Part shown: one piece after another, positions 1 to 9,066 of the stretch
Layout of the letters: each line of letters starts with the position of its first letter
How positions within the stretch are numbered: position 1 is the stretch's first letter
Source of the DNA: S012-113 sp965368405
GTDB taxonomy: Bacteria; Bacteroidota; Bacteroidia; Cytophagales; Cyclobacteriaceae
NCBI GenBank assembly: GCA_965368405.1
Contig: CBDUMS010000052.1
Location: 1-26,427, forward strand
Reading direction: 5' to 3'
Length of the DNA stretch: 26,427 nt
Notes under the pieces: generated by a model
What the model saw: only the letters and a program-made list of their open reading frames with translations
Database searches by the model: none
Told to the model about the DNA's origin: nothing
Program-made: the position numbers and the translations under genes

Positions 1-1160
1 TTGTACACAACCGGTTAACGCATAGCCTAGAAGTTGCTTCTGTTGGCCGGTCGCTCGGGAAACTGGCCGGTGAGCAAATTATTACGAAAGATTCTTCATT
101 GCAGAAGTTAGTTTCTGCATCAGAATTTGGGGCCATTGTAAGTGCAGCTTCCTTGGCGCACGATGTCGGGAATCCACCATTCGGACACTCTGGGGAGAGT
201 GCGATATCAGATTTTTTTAAAGGAGATTTGGGCCAGCAAATTAGTTCAAGAGTAACGGATGCCGAGTATGCCGACCTGATCAACTTCGAAGGAAATGCGC
301 AGGGTTTTAGGCTTATCAATCAATCGCTTCATGGGTTAAAAATTACGTTCGCTACACTAGGTGCATTTACCAAGTATCCAAGGCAATCGATATTGCAATC
401 GACATACCCCGAACGAGTGAGCCAGAAGAAATACGGATACTACCAATCGGAGAAGGCGATATTTACTACTGTCGCTGAACAGCTTGGATTATCTCCGATA
501 GAAAATGGGCAGTCATGGACGCGCCACCCTTTGGCGTATCTCGTAGAAGCAGCCGACGATATATGCTATCATATAATTGATTTAGAAGACGGCTGTACTC
601 TTGGTTTGGTTAGCCTTGATGACACAATAGATTTGTTAAAGCCGATTATTGGGACTCGGTTCAATCAGGAAAAACTAAATTCAAAAACTACGCAACATGA
701 AAAGCTTGGTACCTTAAGAGCGCTCGCAATTAATGAGCTGATTTCACAATCGGTGGCAGCCTTTATTAAGCATGAAAAGGGTTTTCTTAGCGGCGAGCAA
801 GATTCCGCTATTACTTCAATGATCGATGCTTCCGAAAGTCTTGCGAAAATTAAGACCCTTTCGATTGATAGGATTTATAGAGCTCAGGTTGTTCTGGAAA
901 AAGAAATTGCCGGCTTTGAGGTTATCAATGGACTATTAGATGTCTTGGCACCTGCAATTTTTGAATTCACCAATGAGTCGGAATCTTTTAGAAGTAAGAC
1001 AATTTTGCGAGCCATCGCCAAGGAAGTGACTTTGTTTCTCCGTCGCGATGATTTATACGGAAACCTTAGAGTTCTGTTAGACTATATTTCAGGAATGACG
1101 GACACTCATGCACTAACATTGTATAGAAAGTTCAAAGGAATGTCGTTGCCATCCTGGTAA
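1..1160 (+). CDS. dgt: dGTP triphosphohydrolase (dGTPase), 5' end outside window
   Basis: HD-superfamily enzyme that hydrolyses dGTP to deoxyguanosine and triphosphate, acting on the cytoplasmic dNTP pool. The frame is open from base 3, so the gene starts upstream of the window; the first internal start-like codon (TTG at 99) is not the real start because family motifs precede it. Bases 18-66 encode RLTHSLEV followed by GRSLG, the conserved His-containing helix. Next comes AHDVGNPPFGHSGE (about 159-200), the HD metal-binding motif with the dGTPase-specific NPPFGH extension. Further on, YLVEAADDICYHIIDLEDG (about 535-591) supplies the later metal-site Asp residues. About 386 residues are visible, ending at TAA 1158-1160. 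The next gene lies 97 bp downstream with its own promoter-like element, so the two need not be cotranscribed. The family assignment is very secure; only the N-terminus is missing. Confidence 0.95.
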   Translation, partial: VHNRLTHSLEVASVGRSLGKLAGEQIITKDSSLQKLVSASEFGAIVSAASLAHDVGNPPFGHSGESAISDFFKGDLGQQISSRVTDAEYADLINFEGNAQGFRLINQSLHGLKITFATLGAFTKYPRQSILQSTYPERVSQKKYGYYQSEKAIFTTVAEQLGLSPIENGQSWTRHPLAYLVEAADDICYHIIDLEDGCTLGLVSLDDTIDLLKPIIGTRFNQEKLNSKTTQHEKLGTLRALAINELISQSVAAFIKHEKGFLSGEQDSAITSMIDASESLAKIKTLSIDRIYRAQVVLEKEIAGFEVINGLLDVLAPAIFEFTNESESFRSKTILRAIAKEVTLFLRRDDLYGNLRVLLDYISGMTDTHALTLYRKFKGMSLPSW

Positions 1161-1230
1161 TTATTCTGTTAATCAGTGATAAGCGCTCAATATCAAGTGG
1201 TTTCATCTATAGTGTTGTTCAAAAAACCAT

Positions 1231-1238
1231 TACCTTTG
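1231..1238 (+). promoter_or_regulatory. Possible Bacteroidota -7 promoter element
   Basis: TACCTTTG matches the Bacteroidota -7 consensus TAnnTTTG exactly and ends 19 bp before the ATG of the RND transporter gene. No good -33 TTTG is present at the usual 17-23 bp upstream; the nearest TTG (1215-1217) is only 13 bp away. Inferred from the consensus only. Confidence 0.3.
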
Positions 1239-1257
1239 CGACCAGTTTTTTTAAGTC

Positions 1258-3684
1258 ATGTGGAGTAGATTAGCGGATTTTATTATTGGTAATCGATTGT
1301 TATTAATTTCGATCATTGTTGCCTTCACCATATTCATGGGATTTCAGGCAAGAAAGGCCGAATTAAACTACGATTTTGCCAAAATCGTTCCAGAATCTGA
1401 CCCTGACATGATCGATTTCATGAACTTCAAAGAACTCTTTGGAGAAGATGGATCCATCCTCGCGATCGGAATACGAGATAGTAGCATATTTGATCTCACC
1501 AATTTCAATAGATTAAAGTATTTAGGCGATGAAATCGCCAGTATGAATGGCGTTACGAACGTGTTATCCCTACCTACGCTGCCAAGAATGGTGAAGGATA
1601 CAGAGAACAAGAAGTTTGTTGTAGAACCCATTTTTGAAGACATGCCGGGTGACCAAGAAACGCTTGATAGCCTTCTGGGCGTGGTGATGGACCAAAAACT
1701 ATATGCTGGCCAACTTATTAACGAGGAAAACGGCATGATACTAATGTTGGTATCGTATCGTAAGGATTTTCTTAATTCAGATAAACGAATTGGCCTTACA
1801 GAGGATATCATGGAGGCCGGTGCTAAGTTCACGGAACATACCGATGTTAAGCTCTATTATGCCGGAATGCCCTTTATTCGTTCCGTTATTGCGGGCAAGG
1901 TAAAGGATGAGCTGATTATGTTCCTGCTATTTTCTGCCTTGATAACGGCATTTATAATGTTGCTTTTCTTTAGGTCATGGATGGCTGTTGTTTTCCCAAT
2001 GATCATTATAGCGGTTATTGTAACCTGGGTTATGGGTTCATTGGTACTCTTCGATTACCGCATTACCTTATTAACAGGGTTAATACCTACGGTTATTGTC
2101 GTTATTGGTATACCCAATAGTATTTATTTGATCAATAAATACCATCATGAATTTCTGATGCATGGCGATAAGCTGCAGGCTATTCGCACCGTAACGCAAA
2201 AAATTGGACTAGTTACGCTAATTACAAATGGCACTACAGCAGTTGGATTTGGAGTCCTTATTTTAACGGATATCACCATCTTGCGTGAATTTGGGATTAT
2301 TGCTAGTCTTAACATCATGGGTACTTTCATTGTAAGTATTATCCTGATGCCCTCTGTTTTTAGTTACCTGCCTGCACCAACCAAAAAACAACTCCGACAT
2401 CTCAGTTTCGCACCACTCGGAGGGGTCTTAAATTATTTTGATTTTATCGTACAGAAAAGGCGCTACGTAGTCTTTACTATTGCTGGTATATTCATCACTC
2501 TGGCAGTAATTGGTATCTATAAAGTACACTCTGTTTCATTTATGGTTGATGATATTCCAGAAGAGAGTCAGGTGAAAATGGATCTCGAGTATTTTGAGCA
2601 TAATTTTTCTGGAATGATGCCCCTTGAAATCGTGATCGATACGCACAAGAAAAGGGGGGTTACCGATCTCCGAAATCTTCAGAAGATTGATGAATTCGAG
2701 CGCTTTTTAGCGGATCAGCCCGATATTAATAACCCGGTTTCAATTACCACTTTCATTAAAGCCTCGCGACAAGCTTTTTTTAGTGGCAACCCTGCCCGTT
2801 ATGGCCTTCCAAGAAATAATAACGAGAAAAATTTCATCTTGAATTACCTCAAGGGTGAATCCGATAATTCAGACTTACTTAATTCATTTGTTGACTCAAC
2901 AGGTCAGAAGATTCGAATCTCTTTAAAAATTAAGGATATCGGTTCCAATAAAATGGACTCTCTGGTAAACCAGGTAATTCGCCCCAAGCAAGAGGAGATA
3001 TTTGGTAAAACGAAATTGACGGCAAGCATAACAGGTACAACTCTGCTGTTCATTAAAGGAAATTCTTACCTCATAGATAATTTAAAGATGAGCTTCGTTC
3101 TGGCATTTTTTGTTATTTCCATCATTATGGGATTGCTCTTTGCCAACTTTAGAATGATCATACTATCGCTAATACCTAATGTTATTCCATTAGCGATAAC
3201 CGCGGGTATAATGGGTTATTTCGGTGTCCCGCTTAAGCCAAGTACAGCCATTATTTTCAGTATTGCTTTTGGTATCTCTGTCGATTATGCCATTCATTTC
3301 TTAGCTAAATACCGGCAGGAGCTATTTGCAAATCATTTTAATGTTAAGACGGCGATAACCAATAGTTTACACGAGACGGGTACTAGTATGATTTATACCT
3401 CGATCGTTCTTTTTGCCGGTTTTGTGATTTTTACAGCCTCAGATTTTGGCGGTACCGTTGCTTTAGGCTTTTTAACATCCATTACCTTGCTCATTTCAAT
3501 GTTTACCAACCTCTTAGTGTTGCCATCGTTGCTTCTAACTTTTGATTCTGGTAAGCGAAACCTTAAGATTCATCCTCCAATCGAGGAATACGATGGTATT
3601 TACGACGAAGATGAGGAAATCGATCTTGATAAAATTATCTTGAGCGAGACCGGTATTGATGATGAATATCGAATCAAAGAATAA
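1258..3684 (+). CDS. RND-superfamily exporter, MMPL/HAE3 type
   Basis: Inner-membrane transporter of 808 residues with the duplicated RND plan: a first membrane helix (about 12-34), a large periplasmic domain (about 35-215), a block of five helices (about 218-370), another single helix (about 403-424), a second periplasmic domain (about 425-605) and a last block of five helices (about 608-765), then an acidic cytoplasmic tail. The second helix block carries FGISVDYAIHFLAKY, the usual proton-relay Asp plus the loop motif. The equivalent site in the first block reads IGIPNSIYLINKY, with Asn where Asp is often found, so only one half keeps the acidic residue. Length is that of HAE3/MMPL proteins, shorter than AcrB-type pumps, and no membrane-fusion or outer-membrane partner is adjacent. 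Substrate unknown; lipids or hydrophobic compounds are typical for the family. The stop is 14 bp before ileS, so they may be cotranscribed. Confidence 0.85.
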   Translation: MWSRLADFIIGNRLLLISIIVAFTIFMGFQARKAELNYDFAKIVPESDPDMIDFMNFKELFGEDGSILAIGIRDSSIFDLTNFNRLKYLGDEIASMNGVTNVLSLPTLPRMVKDTENKKFVVEPIFEDMPGDQETLDSLLGVVMDQKLYAGQLINEENGMILMLVSYRKDFLNSDKRIGLTEDIMEAGAKFTEHTDVKLYYAGMPFIRSVIAGKVKDELIMFLLFSALITAFIMLLFFRSWMAVVFPMIIIAVIVTWVMGSLVLFDYRITLLTGLIPTVIVVIGIPNSIYLINKYHHEFLMHGDKLQAIRTVTQKIGLVTLITNGTTAVGFGVLILTDITILREFGIIASLNIMGTFIVSIILMPSVFSYLPAPTKKQLRHLSFAPLGGVLNYFDFIVQKRRYVVFTIAGIFITLAVIGIYKVHSVSFMVDDIPEESQVKMDLEYFEHNFSGMMPLEIVIDTHKKRGVTDLRNLQKIDEFERFLADQPDINNPVSITTFIKASRQAFFSGNPARYGLPRNNNEKNFILNYLKGESDNSDLLNSFVDSTGQKIRISLKIKDIGSNKMDSLVNQVIRPKQEEIFGKTKLTASITGTTLLFIKGNSYLIDNLKMSFVLAFFVISIIMGLLFANFRMIILSLIPNVIPLAITAGIMGYFGVPLKPSTAIIFSIAFGISVDYAIHFLAKYRQELFANHFNVKTAITNSLHETGTSMIYTSIVLFAGFVIFTASDFGGTVALGFLTSITLLISMFTNLLVLPSLLLTFDSGKRNLKIHPPIEEYDGIYDEDEEIDLDKIILSETGIDDEYRIKE

Positions 3685-3698
3685 GCAGAAATTCTAGC

Positions 3699-6600
3699 AT
3701 GAAATATAAAGAGTATAAGGGGATAGATTATGCGGAAATGGCAAGCGAAGTGCTCGCCCAATGGAAGGAGAACGATATTTTTTCTAAATCGATAGAAGAA
3801 AGAGAGGGGTCGCCATCATTTACCTTTTATGAAGGACCTCCTTCTGCAAATGGTACTCCGGGTATTCATCATGTAATGGCGCGTGCGGTAAAAGACATTT
3901 TTTGTCGCTACAAAACCTTAAAAGGATTTCAGGTAAAAAGAAAAGGGGGTTGGGATACGCACGGGTTGCCAGTTGAGCTTCAAGTAGAGAAAGAGCTAAA
4001 TATTACAAAAGAAGATATTGGCAAAAAAATAACCGTTGAAGAGTATAACCAACGATGCCGCGAAGCGGTAATGAAGTTTAAGGACGAGTGGGACGACTTA
4101 ACTGAGAAAATGGGCTATTGGGTTGACCTCGATGATCCTTATATCACCTTCGACAGAAAGTACATGGAGTCGCTCTGGTTCCTGTTAAAAAAATTCTATG
4201 ATAACGATTTGCTCTACGAAGGATTTACCATTCAGCCCTACTCACCGGCTGCCGGAACCGGACTAAGCTCTCACGAACTAAATCAGCCAGGTTGTTACAG
4301 AGATGTAAAAGACACGACTGTTGTTGCTCAATTTAAGATTAAAGATAAAGAGGATGAGTTCATCCTTGCCTGGACTACTACACCATGGACGTTGGCAGCA
4401 AATACTGCTTTGGCAGTAGGTAAGAACATAACCTATGTTAAAGTAGCTACCTATAATCCTTACACTTTTGAACCAATCAAAGTAATCGCTGCCAAGGATA
4501 GAATCAATTATCTATTTAACTCTAAAGCTTCTGATTTAAAGCTCGAGGACTATTCAGCAGGAGATAACTTAATCCCCTACGAGGTAATCGAGGAGCTCAA
4601 AGGAAGTGAGCTGATTGATATTCGCTATGAGCAACTCTTCCCTTTTGTGGAACCGACAGGCGACGCCTTTAGAGTGATTGAAGGTGATTTTGTAACTACC
4701 GAAGATGGTACAGGCATTGTGCATATCTCTCCAACTTTTGGTGCAGATGACTTTAGAGCCTCTAAGAAAGCTAATATTGGAGCTATTTTAGTGAAAGACG
4801 ATGAGGGCAAAGATGTTCCTATCGTCGACAAGCAAGGGCGCTATGTGAAAGAAATGGGTGAGTTCGGCGGGCTTTATGTGAAAAATGAATACTACGCAGA
4901 AAACCCACCTGATAAATCACTCGATGTCCTTTTAGCCATTAGGCTGAAAGAAGAAGGGAGGGCTTTTAAGGTTGAAAAATATGTTCACTCTTACCCTCAT
5001 TGCTGGCGAACTGATAAACCTGTCCTATATTATCCGCTGGATTCCTGGTTTATTAAGACCACAGCCTTTAAAGACCGTTTAGTTGAGTTAAATAATACTA
5101 TTAATTGGAAACCTGTTTCTACTGGTACAGGTCGCTTCGGTAATTGGCTTGAGAATTTGGTCGACTGGAATCTGTCACGTTCCAGGTTCTGGGGTACTCC
5201 GCTTCCTATATGGGTTTCAGAGGACAAGTCTGAAGAGATTTGTATTGGTTCAATCGCTGAATTGAGCGATGAGGTATTAAAGTCGATAGAAGCTGGCTTT
5301 ATGACTGAGCCGTTAGCCGATGATTTTGATCTTCATCGACCTTATGTAGATGACCTAGTGTTGGTGAGCCCTACAGGCAAACCAATGCATCGTGTCCCGG
5401 ACCTTATCGATGTATGGTTCGATTCTGGTGCAATGCCCTATGCACAGTGGCATTATCCATTTGAGAATAAGGATATATTTAACGACAGCTATCCTGCAGA
5501 TTTCATTGCTGAAGGAGTTGATCAAACACGTGGATGGTTTTTTACCCTTCATGCAATAGCGGGGATGCTCTTCGATTCGGTAGCCTTTAAAAATGTTATT
5601 GCTAACGGACTCGTCCTGGATAAAAACGGCAATAAAATGTCGAAGCGCCTGGGTAATGCGGTTGATCCATTTGAGACAATGGCCAAATATGGCCCAGACC
5701 CTACAAGGTGGTATATGATATCGAATGCCAACCCATGGGATAATTTAAAGTTCAATATCGAAGGGGTAGCGGAATCGCAACGCAGATTTTTTGGCACTTT
5801 GCATAATACCTATTCATTTTTTGCTCTATATGCGAATTTGGATAGTTATGCAGGGGAGGTTCCAGATGCTGCGGCTTACACCGAGAGTGACCGCTGGATT
5901 CTATCACGACTAAATTCACTTATCAATTTCGCGGATGCCTCGTACGACGACTACGAGCCAACAAAAGCAGCACGAGCTATACAAGACTTTACCATCGATG
6001 ATTTAAGTAATTGGTATGTCAGGCTAAATCGGAAGAGGTTTTGGAAAGGGGAGTTTAATGAAGATAAGAAAGCCGCGTATCACACGCTTTATACTTGCTT
6101 GATAAAACTGGCGCATCTTACCTCACCTATTGCTCCTTTTTACGCCGATAACCTATTTAAAAATTTAAACGAGGTAAGCCAGGAGTATAAAATAGCATCG
6201 GTTCACCTATCGAGCTTTCCTGAGGCAGAGAATTCGGCTATCGATAAGGAGTTAGAAGAAAAAATGGGACTAGCGCAACGGATTTCGTCTTTGGTGCATT
6301 CGATGCGAAAGAAGCATAACCTTAAGGTACGCCAACCTCTATCGAAGATATTAATCCCTGTACTCAACAAAGATTTCAAGCTGCATGTTCAAGCAGTAGA
6401 AGCTTTGATTCTTTCAGAAATTAATACGAAGAAAGTTGAGTATTTAGAGGAAGATTCGGGTGTTTTTGTTAAGAAAATCAAACCTAATTTCCGAAAGCTG
6501 GGGCAGCAATACGGTCCGAGGATGAAAGAAATAACCTCCGCGATAAATGCGTTCACGGCAGAGGATATTACCCAGATCGAGGCAAATGGAGAATATAAAC

Positions 6601-6989
6601 TTGCGCTTGGCGATGACACAATTACCTTAACACTCGAGGATGTTGAGATAAGTTCACAAGATATTCCGGGGTGGATTGTCGCCAACGATGGCAATATTAC
6701 CGTTGCTCTGGATATTGAAATAACCGACGATCTGAGAGAGGAAGGCTTAGCTCGTGACTTGGTTAATAGAATTCAGAATAAACGGAAGGACATGGGGTTA
6801 GAGGTTCAAGATAAGATCATTCTTTCATTTGGGAATAATGATCCCCATATAGCGAGTGCCCTGGTTAAGTTCAAGGACTACATTTGTATTGAAACTCAAG
6901 CAAACAGCTTAACGGTTCATGATGATATGCCGGATGGTGAGGATCTTGAAATAGATCATTACAAGTTAAAACTTAAAATAGAAGCATAA
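3699..6989 (+). CDS. ileS: Isoleucyl-tRNA synthetase, long IleRS2-like type
   Basis: Charges tRNA-Ile with isoleucine in the cytoplasm and edits misactivated valine. The 1096-residue length and motifs fit the eukaryote-like IleRS2 group. In order: PPSANGTPGIHH (residues 47-58), the class I ATP-binding signature, but written G-I-H-H instead of H-I-G-H; the editing domain with AWTTTPWTLAANTALAVG (about 225-243) and GTGIVHISPTFGADD (about 336-350); WNLSRSRFWGTPLPIW (about 490-506); VWFDSGAMPYAQWHYPFEN (about 570-588); GVDQTRGWFF (about 607-616); and KMSKR at 646-650. The rest is the anticodon-binding helical domain and a C-terminal extension without an obvious Cys4 zinc site. ATG at 3699 gives a standard N-terminus, with no visible ribosome-binding site. 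The TAA stop abuts the lspA start in the same frame. Very secure identification. Confidence 0.97.
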   Translation: MKYKEYKGIDYAEMASEVLAQWKENDIFSKSIEEREGSPSFTFYEGPPSANGTPGIHHVMARAVKDIFCRYKTLKGFQVKRKGGWDTHGLPVELQVEKELNITKEDIGKKITVEEYNQRCREAVMKFKDEWDDLTEKMGYWVDLDDPYITFDRKYMESLWFLLKKFYDNDLLYEGFTIQPYSPAAGTGLSSHELNQPGCYRDVKDTTVVAQFKIKDKEDEFILAWTTTPWTLAANTALAVGKNITYVKVATYNPYTFEPIKVIAAKDRINYLFNSKASDLKLEDYSAGDNLIPYEVIEELKGSELIDIRYEQLFPFVEPTGDAFRVIEGDFVTTEDGTGIVHISPTFGADDFRASKKANIGAILVKDDEGKDVPIVDKQGRYVKEMGEFGGLYVKNEYYAENPPDKSLDVLLAIRLKEEGRAFKVEKYVHSYPHCWRTDKPVLYYPLDSWFIKTTAFKDRLVELNNTINWKPVSTGTGRFGNWLENLVDWNLSRSRFWGTPLPIWVSEDKSEEICIGSIAELSDEVLKSIEAGFMTEPLADDFDLHRPYVDDLVLVSPTGKPMHRVPDLIDVWFDSGAMPYAQWHYPFENKDIFNDSYPADFIAEGVDQTRGWFFTLHAIAGMLFDSVAFKNVIANGLVLDKNGNKMSKRLGNAVDPFETMAKYGPDPTRWYMISNANPWDNLKFNIEGVAESQRRFFGTLHNTYSFFALYANLDSYAGEVPDAAAYTESDRWILSRLNSLINFADASYDDYEPTKAARAIQDFTIDDLSNWYVRLNRKRFWKGEFNEDKKAAYHTLYTCLIKLAHLTSPIAPFYADNLFKNLNEVSQEYKIASVHLSSFPEAENSAIDKELEEKMGLAQRISSLVHSMRKKHNLKVRQPLSKILIPVLNKDFKLHVQAVEALILSEINTKKVEYLEEDSGVFVKKIKPNFRKLGQQYGPRMKEITSAINAFTAEDITQIEANGEYKLALGDDTITLTLEDVEISSQDIPGWIVANDGNITVALDIEITDDLREEGLARDLVNRIQNKRKDMGLEVQDKIILSFGNNDPHIASALVKFKDYICIETQANSLTVHDDMPDGEDLEIDHYKLKLKIEA

Positions 6990-7655
6990 TTGAAATATAA
7001 TAAGTACTATTTGCTTACACTTGGTGTAATTCTTCTAGATCAGGCTTCGAAGCTATTGGTGCATTATAATATGCATCTGTATGAAGAGGTTAATGTTTTT
7101 GGTGAGTGGTTTCGTATACATTACATTTTAAACGAAGGTATTGCCTTTGGTTTAAAAGCAGATTGGCAATACAGTAAAGTAGTTCTAACCTTATTCAGAT
7201 TGCTTGCAAGTAGTGCAGGTGCTTATCTTTTATATAAATATGCGCGTAAAGGAACCCACCCGGGAGCACTTTGGGCAGGAGCGCTGATTCTGGCAGGTGC
7301 GATGGGTAATCTTATCGATAGTATGTTTTACGGACTAATCTTTGATAATGCGCCCTTCAATGCGCCCTTCGCATTTTTAAACGGGCAAGTTATCGATATG
7401 CTGTATTTCCCCTTGTTTAGCTTTAATTGGCCGGAATGGCTGCCTTTTATTGGTGGGAATAGTTTTCATTTCTTTAGTGCAATATTCAATATCGCTGATT
7501 CTTCGATTTTTATCGGTGTAATGATTCTCTTGATCTGGCAGAAAAAGTTCTTCCCTGAGCCCCCAAAAGGCGATGAAAAGCCTGTTGATGAAAGTAACAA
7601 TATAGTCTCTGAATCACCAGATGGAGATAATGTTGCTACTAATATTACGGCTTAA
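6990..7655 (+). CDS. lspA: Lipoprotein signal peptidase II
   Basis: Inner-membrane aspartyl peptidase that removes the signal peptide from prolipoproteins after the Cys is lipidated. The 221 residues contain the family motifs: LLDQASK (15-21), LNEGIAFG (47-54), GAMGNLID (103-110), GQVIDMLYF (132-140) and FNIADSSIFIG (166-176). D136 and D170 are the likely catalytic pair. About 20 residues with two APF repeats separate the GN-LID and VID motifs, as in other Bacteroidota enzymes, and a charged tail of about 35 residues ends the protein. The start is TTG, placed directly after the ileS TAA; the next Met (residue 28) would delete the first helix and its conserved Asp, so TTG is the best start. 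Its substrates in this window would include the M13, M1 and esterase lipoproteins. Confidence 0.95.
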   Translation: MKYNKYYLLTLGVILLDQASKLLVHYNMHLYEEVNVFGEWFRIHYILNEGIAFGLKADWQYSKVVLTLFRLLASSAGAYLLYKYARKGTHPGALWAGALILAGAMGNLIDSMFYGLIFDNAPFNAPFAFLNGQVIDMLYFPLFSFNWPEWLPFIGGNSFHFFSAIFNIADSSIFIGVMILLIWQKKFFPEPPKGDEKPVDESNNIVSESPDGDNVATNITA

Positions 7656-7728
7656 GCTGGCTTGGTATAGAAGCTTATCTTTTAAGAACAACTTGAAATC
7701 TATGATTTTTTGGACTGGAAACTACAAC

Positions 7729-7750
7729 GGGTAGCAGTTTCCTGCTACCC
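7729..7750. terminator. Hairpin terminator between convergent lspA and thrC
   Basis: GGGTAGCAG (7729-7737), loop TTTC, CTGCTACCC (7742-7750): a perfect 9-bp GC-rich stem with a four-base loop, placed between the 3' ends of two convergent genes. Neither side has a long T-run (the plus side continues AATGAAATTT), but position and symmetry suggest it ends transcription from both directions. Confidence 0.75.
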
Positions 7751-7758
7751 AATGAAAT

Positions 7759-9066
7759 TTATTCGTTGGAAAGTAGGTCTACCAGTGTCGATTTAAAAGC
7801 ATCGTATTCTGTACTAATATTCTCTGATTTTACCTCTTTATGCAGTGCATCTTGTAACTGTTCAGGGATTGGAAGCTCTTGGTTTAGTACAGGTTCTACC
7901 TCTTGTCGGAATTTGATTGGATGAGCTGTCTCGAGAAAAACGCCGGTAAGGTCTTTCTCCTGCAGGAAGTCTTTTAATGCCTGATAGCCGATTGCACCAT
8001 GAGGATCGGCTATATATCTATGATTAGAGTACAGTTGCTCCATCGTGGATCTGGTTTGTTCATCCGAATAACTATACCCCGATATATGCGCTCTAAACGA
8101 AGTAATAGAATGATTAAAAAGTTCTTGCATCCGAACAAAATTGCTGGGATCGCCGACGTCCATAGCATTACTAATGGTTTCTATCGATGGTTTTGGCTGA
8201 TATACGCCTGATTTTAGGAACTCGGGGACGATCTTATTTGCATTTGATGCTGCGATAAAATGATGAATCGGAAGCCCCATTTTTTGAGCAATTAAGCCGG
8301 CTGTTAAATTGCCATAATTACCACTGGGAACCGAGAAGACAACAGGCTTTTTTAAATGAACTAACTGGCCATAGGCGTAAAAATAATAGATCATTTGAGG
8401 AAGCAAGCGCGCCAGATTAATAGAATTGGCTGACGTCAGGCCAAATGCGCTGGCAATTTCCTCATCGAGGAAAGCCTGCTTAACTAAACGTTGACAGTCA
8501 TCGAATGTTCCATCAATGGCAAGTGCATGGATGTTCGCACCGAGAGTAGTCATTTGCTTCTCTTGCAAATCGCTTACTTTTCCCTTTGGGTATAAAATCA
8601 CTACCTCAGTATTTTTAACCTTATAGAATCCACTAGCGACAGCAGAGCCGGTATCGCCCGAGGTCGCGACGAGAATAGTGTTCTTCTTCTCGGAGCTCTT
8701 GTTGAGGTGTCCTAGCATTCTAGCCATAAACCTTGCGCCAAAGTCTTTGAAGGCTAATGTGGGGCCATGGTAGAGTTCCAAACTGTAAATGTTATCTTCG
8801 ACCTTTTCCAAAGGGACATTAAAAGAAAAGGCATCTTGACATAATTTTTCGAGCTCAGCGTCGGTTATTACATCGTGGAAATAGGGCCTTAGTATGGTAA
8901 ACGCTATCTCTGGAATTGATTTATGAGCGAGTTGATCAATAAAACCCCTGGGTAGAGCATCGATTTCGGAGGGCACAAATAATCCTTTGTCTATTGCCAG
9001 ACCATGGCGTACCGCCGATTCAATAGCTACTCGATTGTTCTTATTATTTGTGCTGTAAAAATTCAT
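7759..9066 (-). CDS. thrC: Threonine synthase
   Basis: PLP enzyme that converts O-phosphohomoserine to threonine and phosphate, the last step of the pathway. At 435 residues it has the normal length for the short bacterial form. GPTLAFKDFGARF (101-113) contains the PLP Schiff-base lysine K107, followed by ATSGDTGSAVASGFY, the phosphate/cofactor-binding turn, and SVPSGNYGNLTAGL in the second half. The ATG overlaps the TGA of thrB by four bases (ATGA at 9063-9066), so translation is probably coupled. It is the last gene of thrA-thrB-thrC, and the 7729-7750 hairpin follows within 10 bp of the stop. Confidence 0.97.
   Translation of the reverse strand: MNFYSTNNKNNRVAIESAVRHGLAIDKGLFVPSEIDALPRGFIDQLAHKSIPEIAFTILRPYFHDVITDAELEKLCQDAFSFNVPLEKVEDNIYSLELYHGPTLAFKDFGARFMARMLGHLNKSSEKKNTILVATSGDTGSAVASGFYKVKNTEVVILYPKGKVSDLQEKQMTTLGANIHALAIDGTFDDCQRLVKQAFLDEEIASAFGLTSANSINLARLLPQMIYYFYAYGQLVHLKKPVVFSVPSGNYGNLTAGLIAQKMGLPIHHFIAASNANKIVPEFLKSGVYQPKPSIETISNAMDVGDPSNFVRMQELFNHSITSFRAHISGYSYSDEQTRSTMEQLYSNHRYIADPHGAIGYQALKDFLQEKDLTGVFLETAHPIKFRQEVEPVLNQELPIPEQLQDALHKEVKSENISTEYDAFKSTLVDLLSNE

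Noticed and set aside
99..1160. dGTPase starting at the TTG at 99
   Set aside because: The conserved THSLEV/GRSLG motif is encoded upstream in the same frame, so this start would remove essential residues.
1368..1832. 154-codon minus-strand frame inside the RND transporter gene
   Set aside because: Antisense to a well-defined periplasmic domain; its composition is that of a mirror of the real frame.
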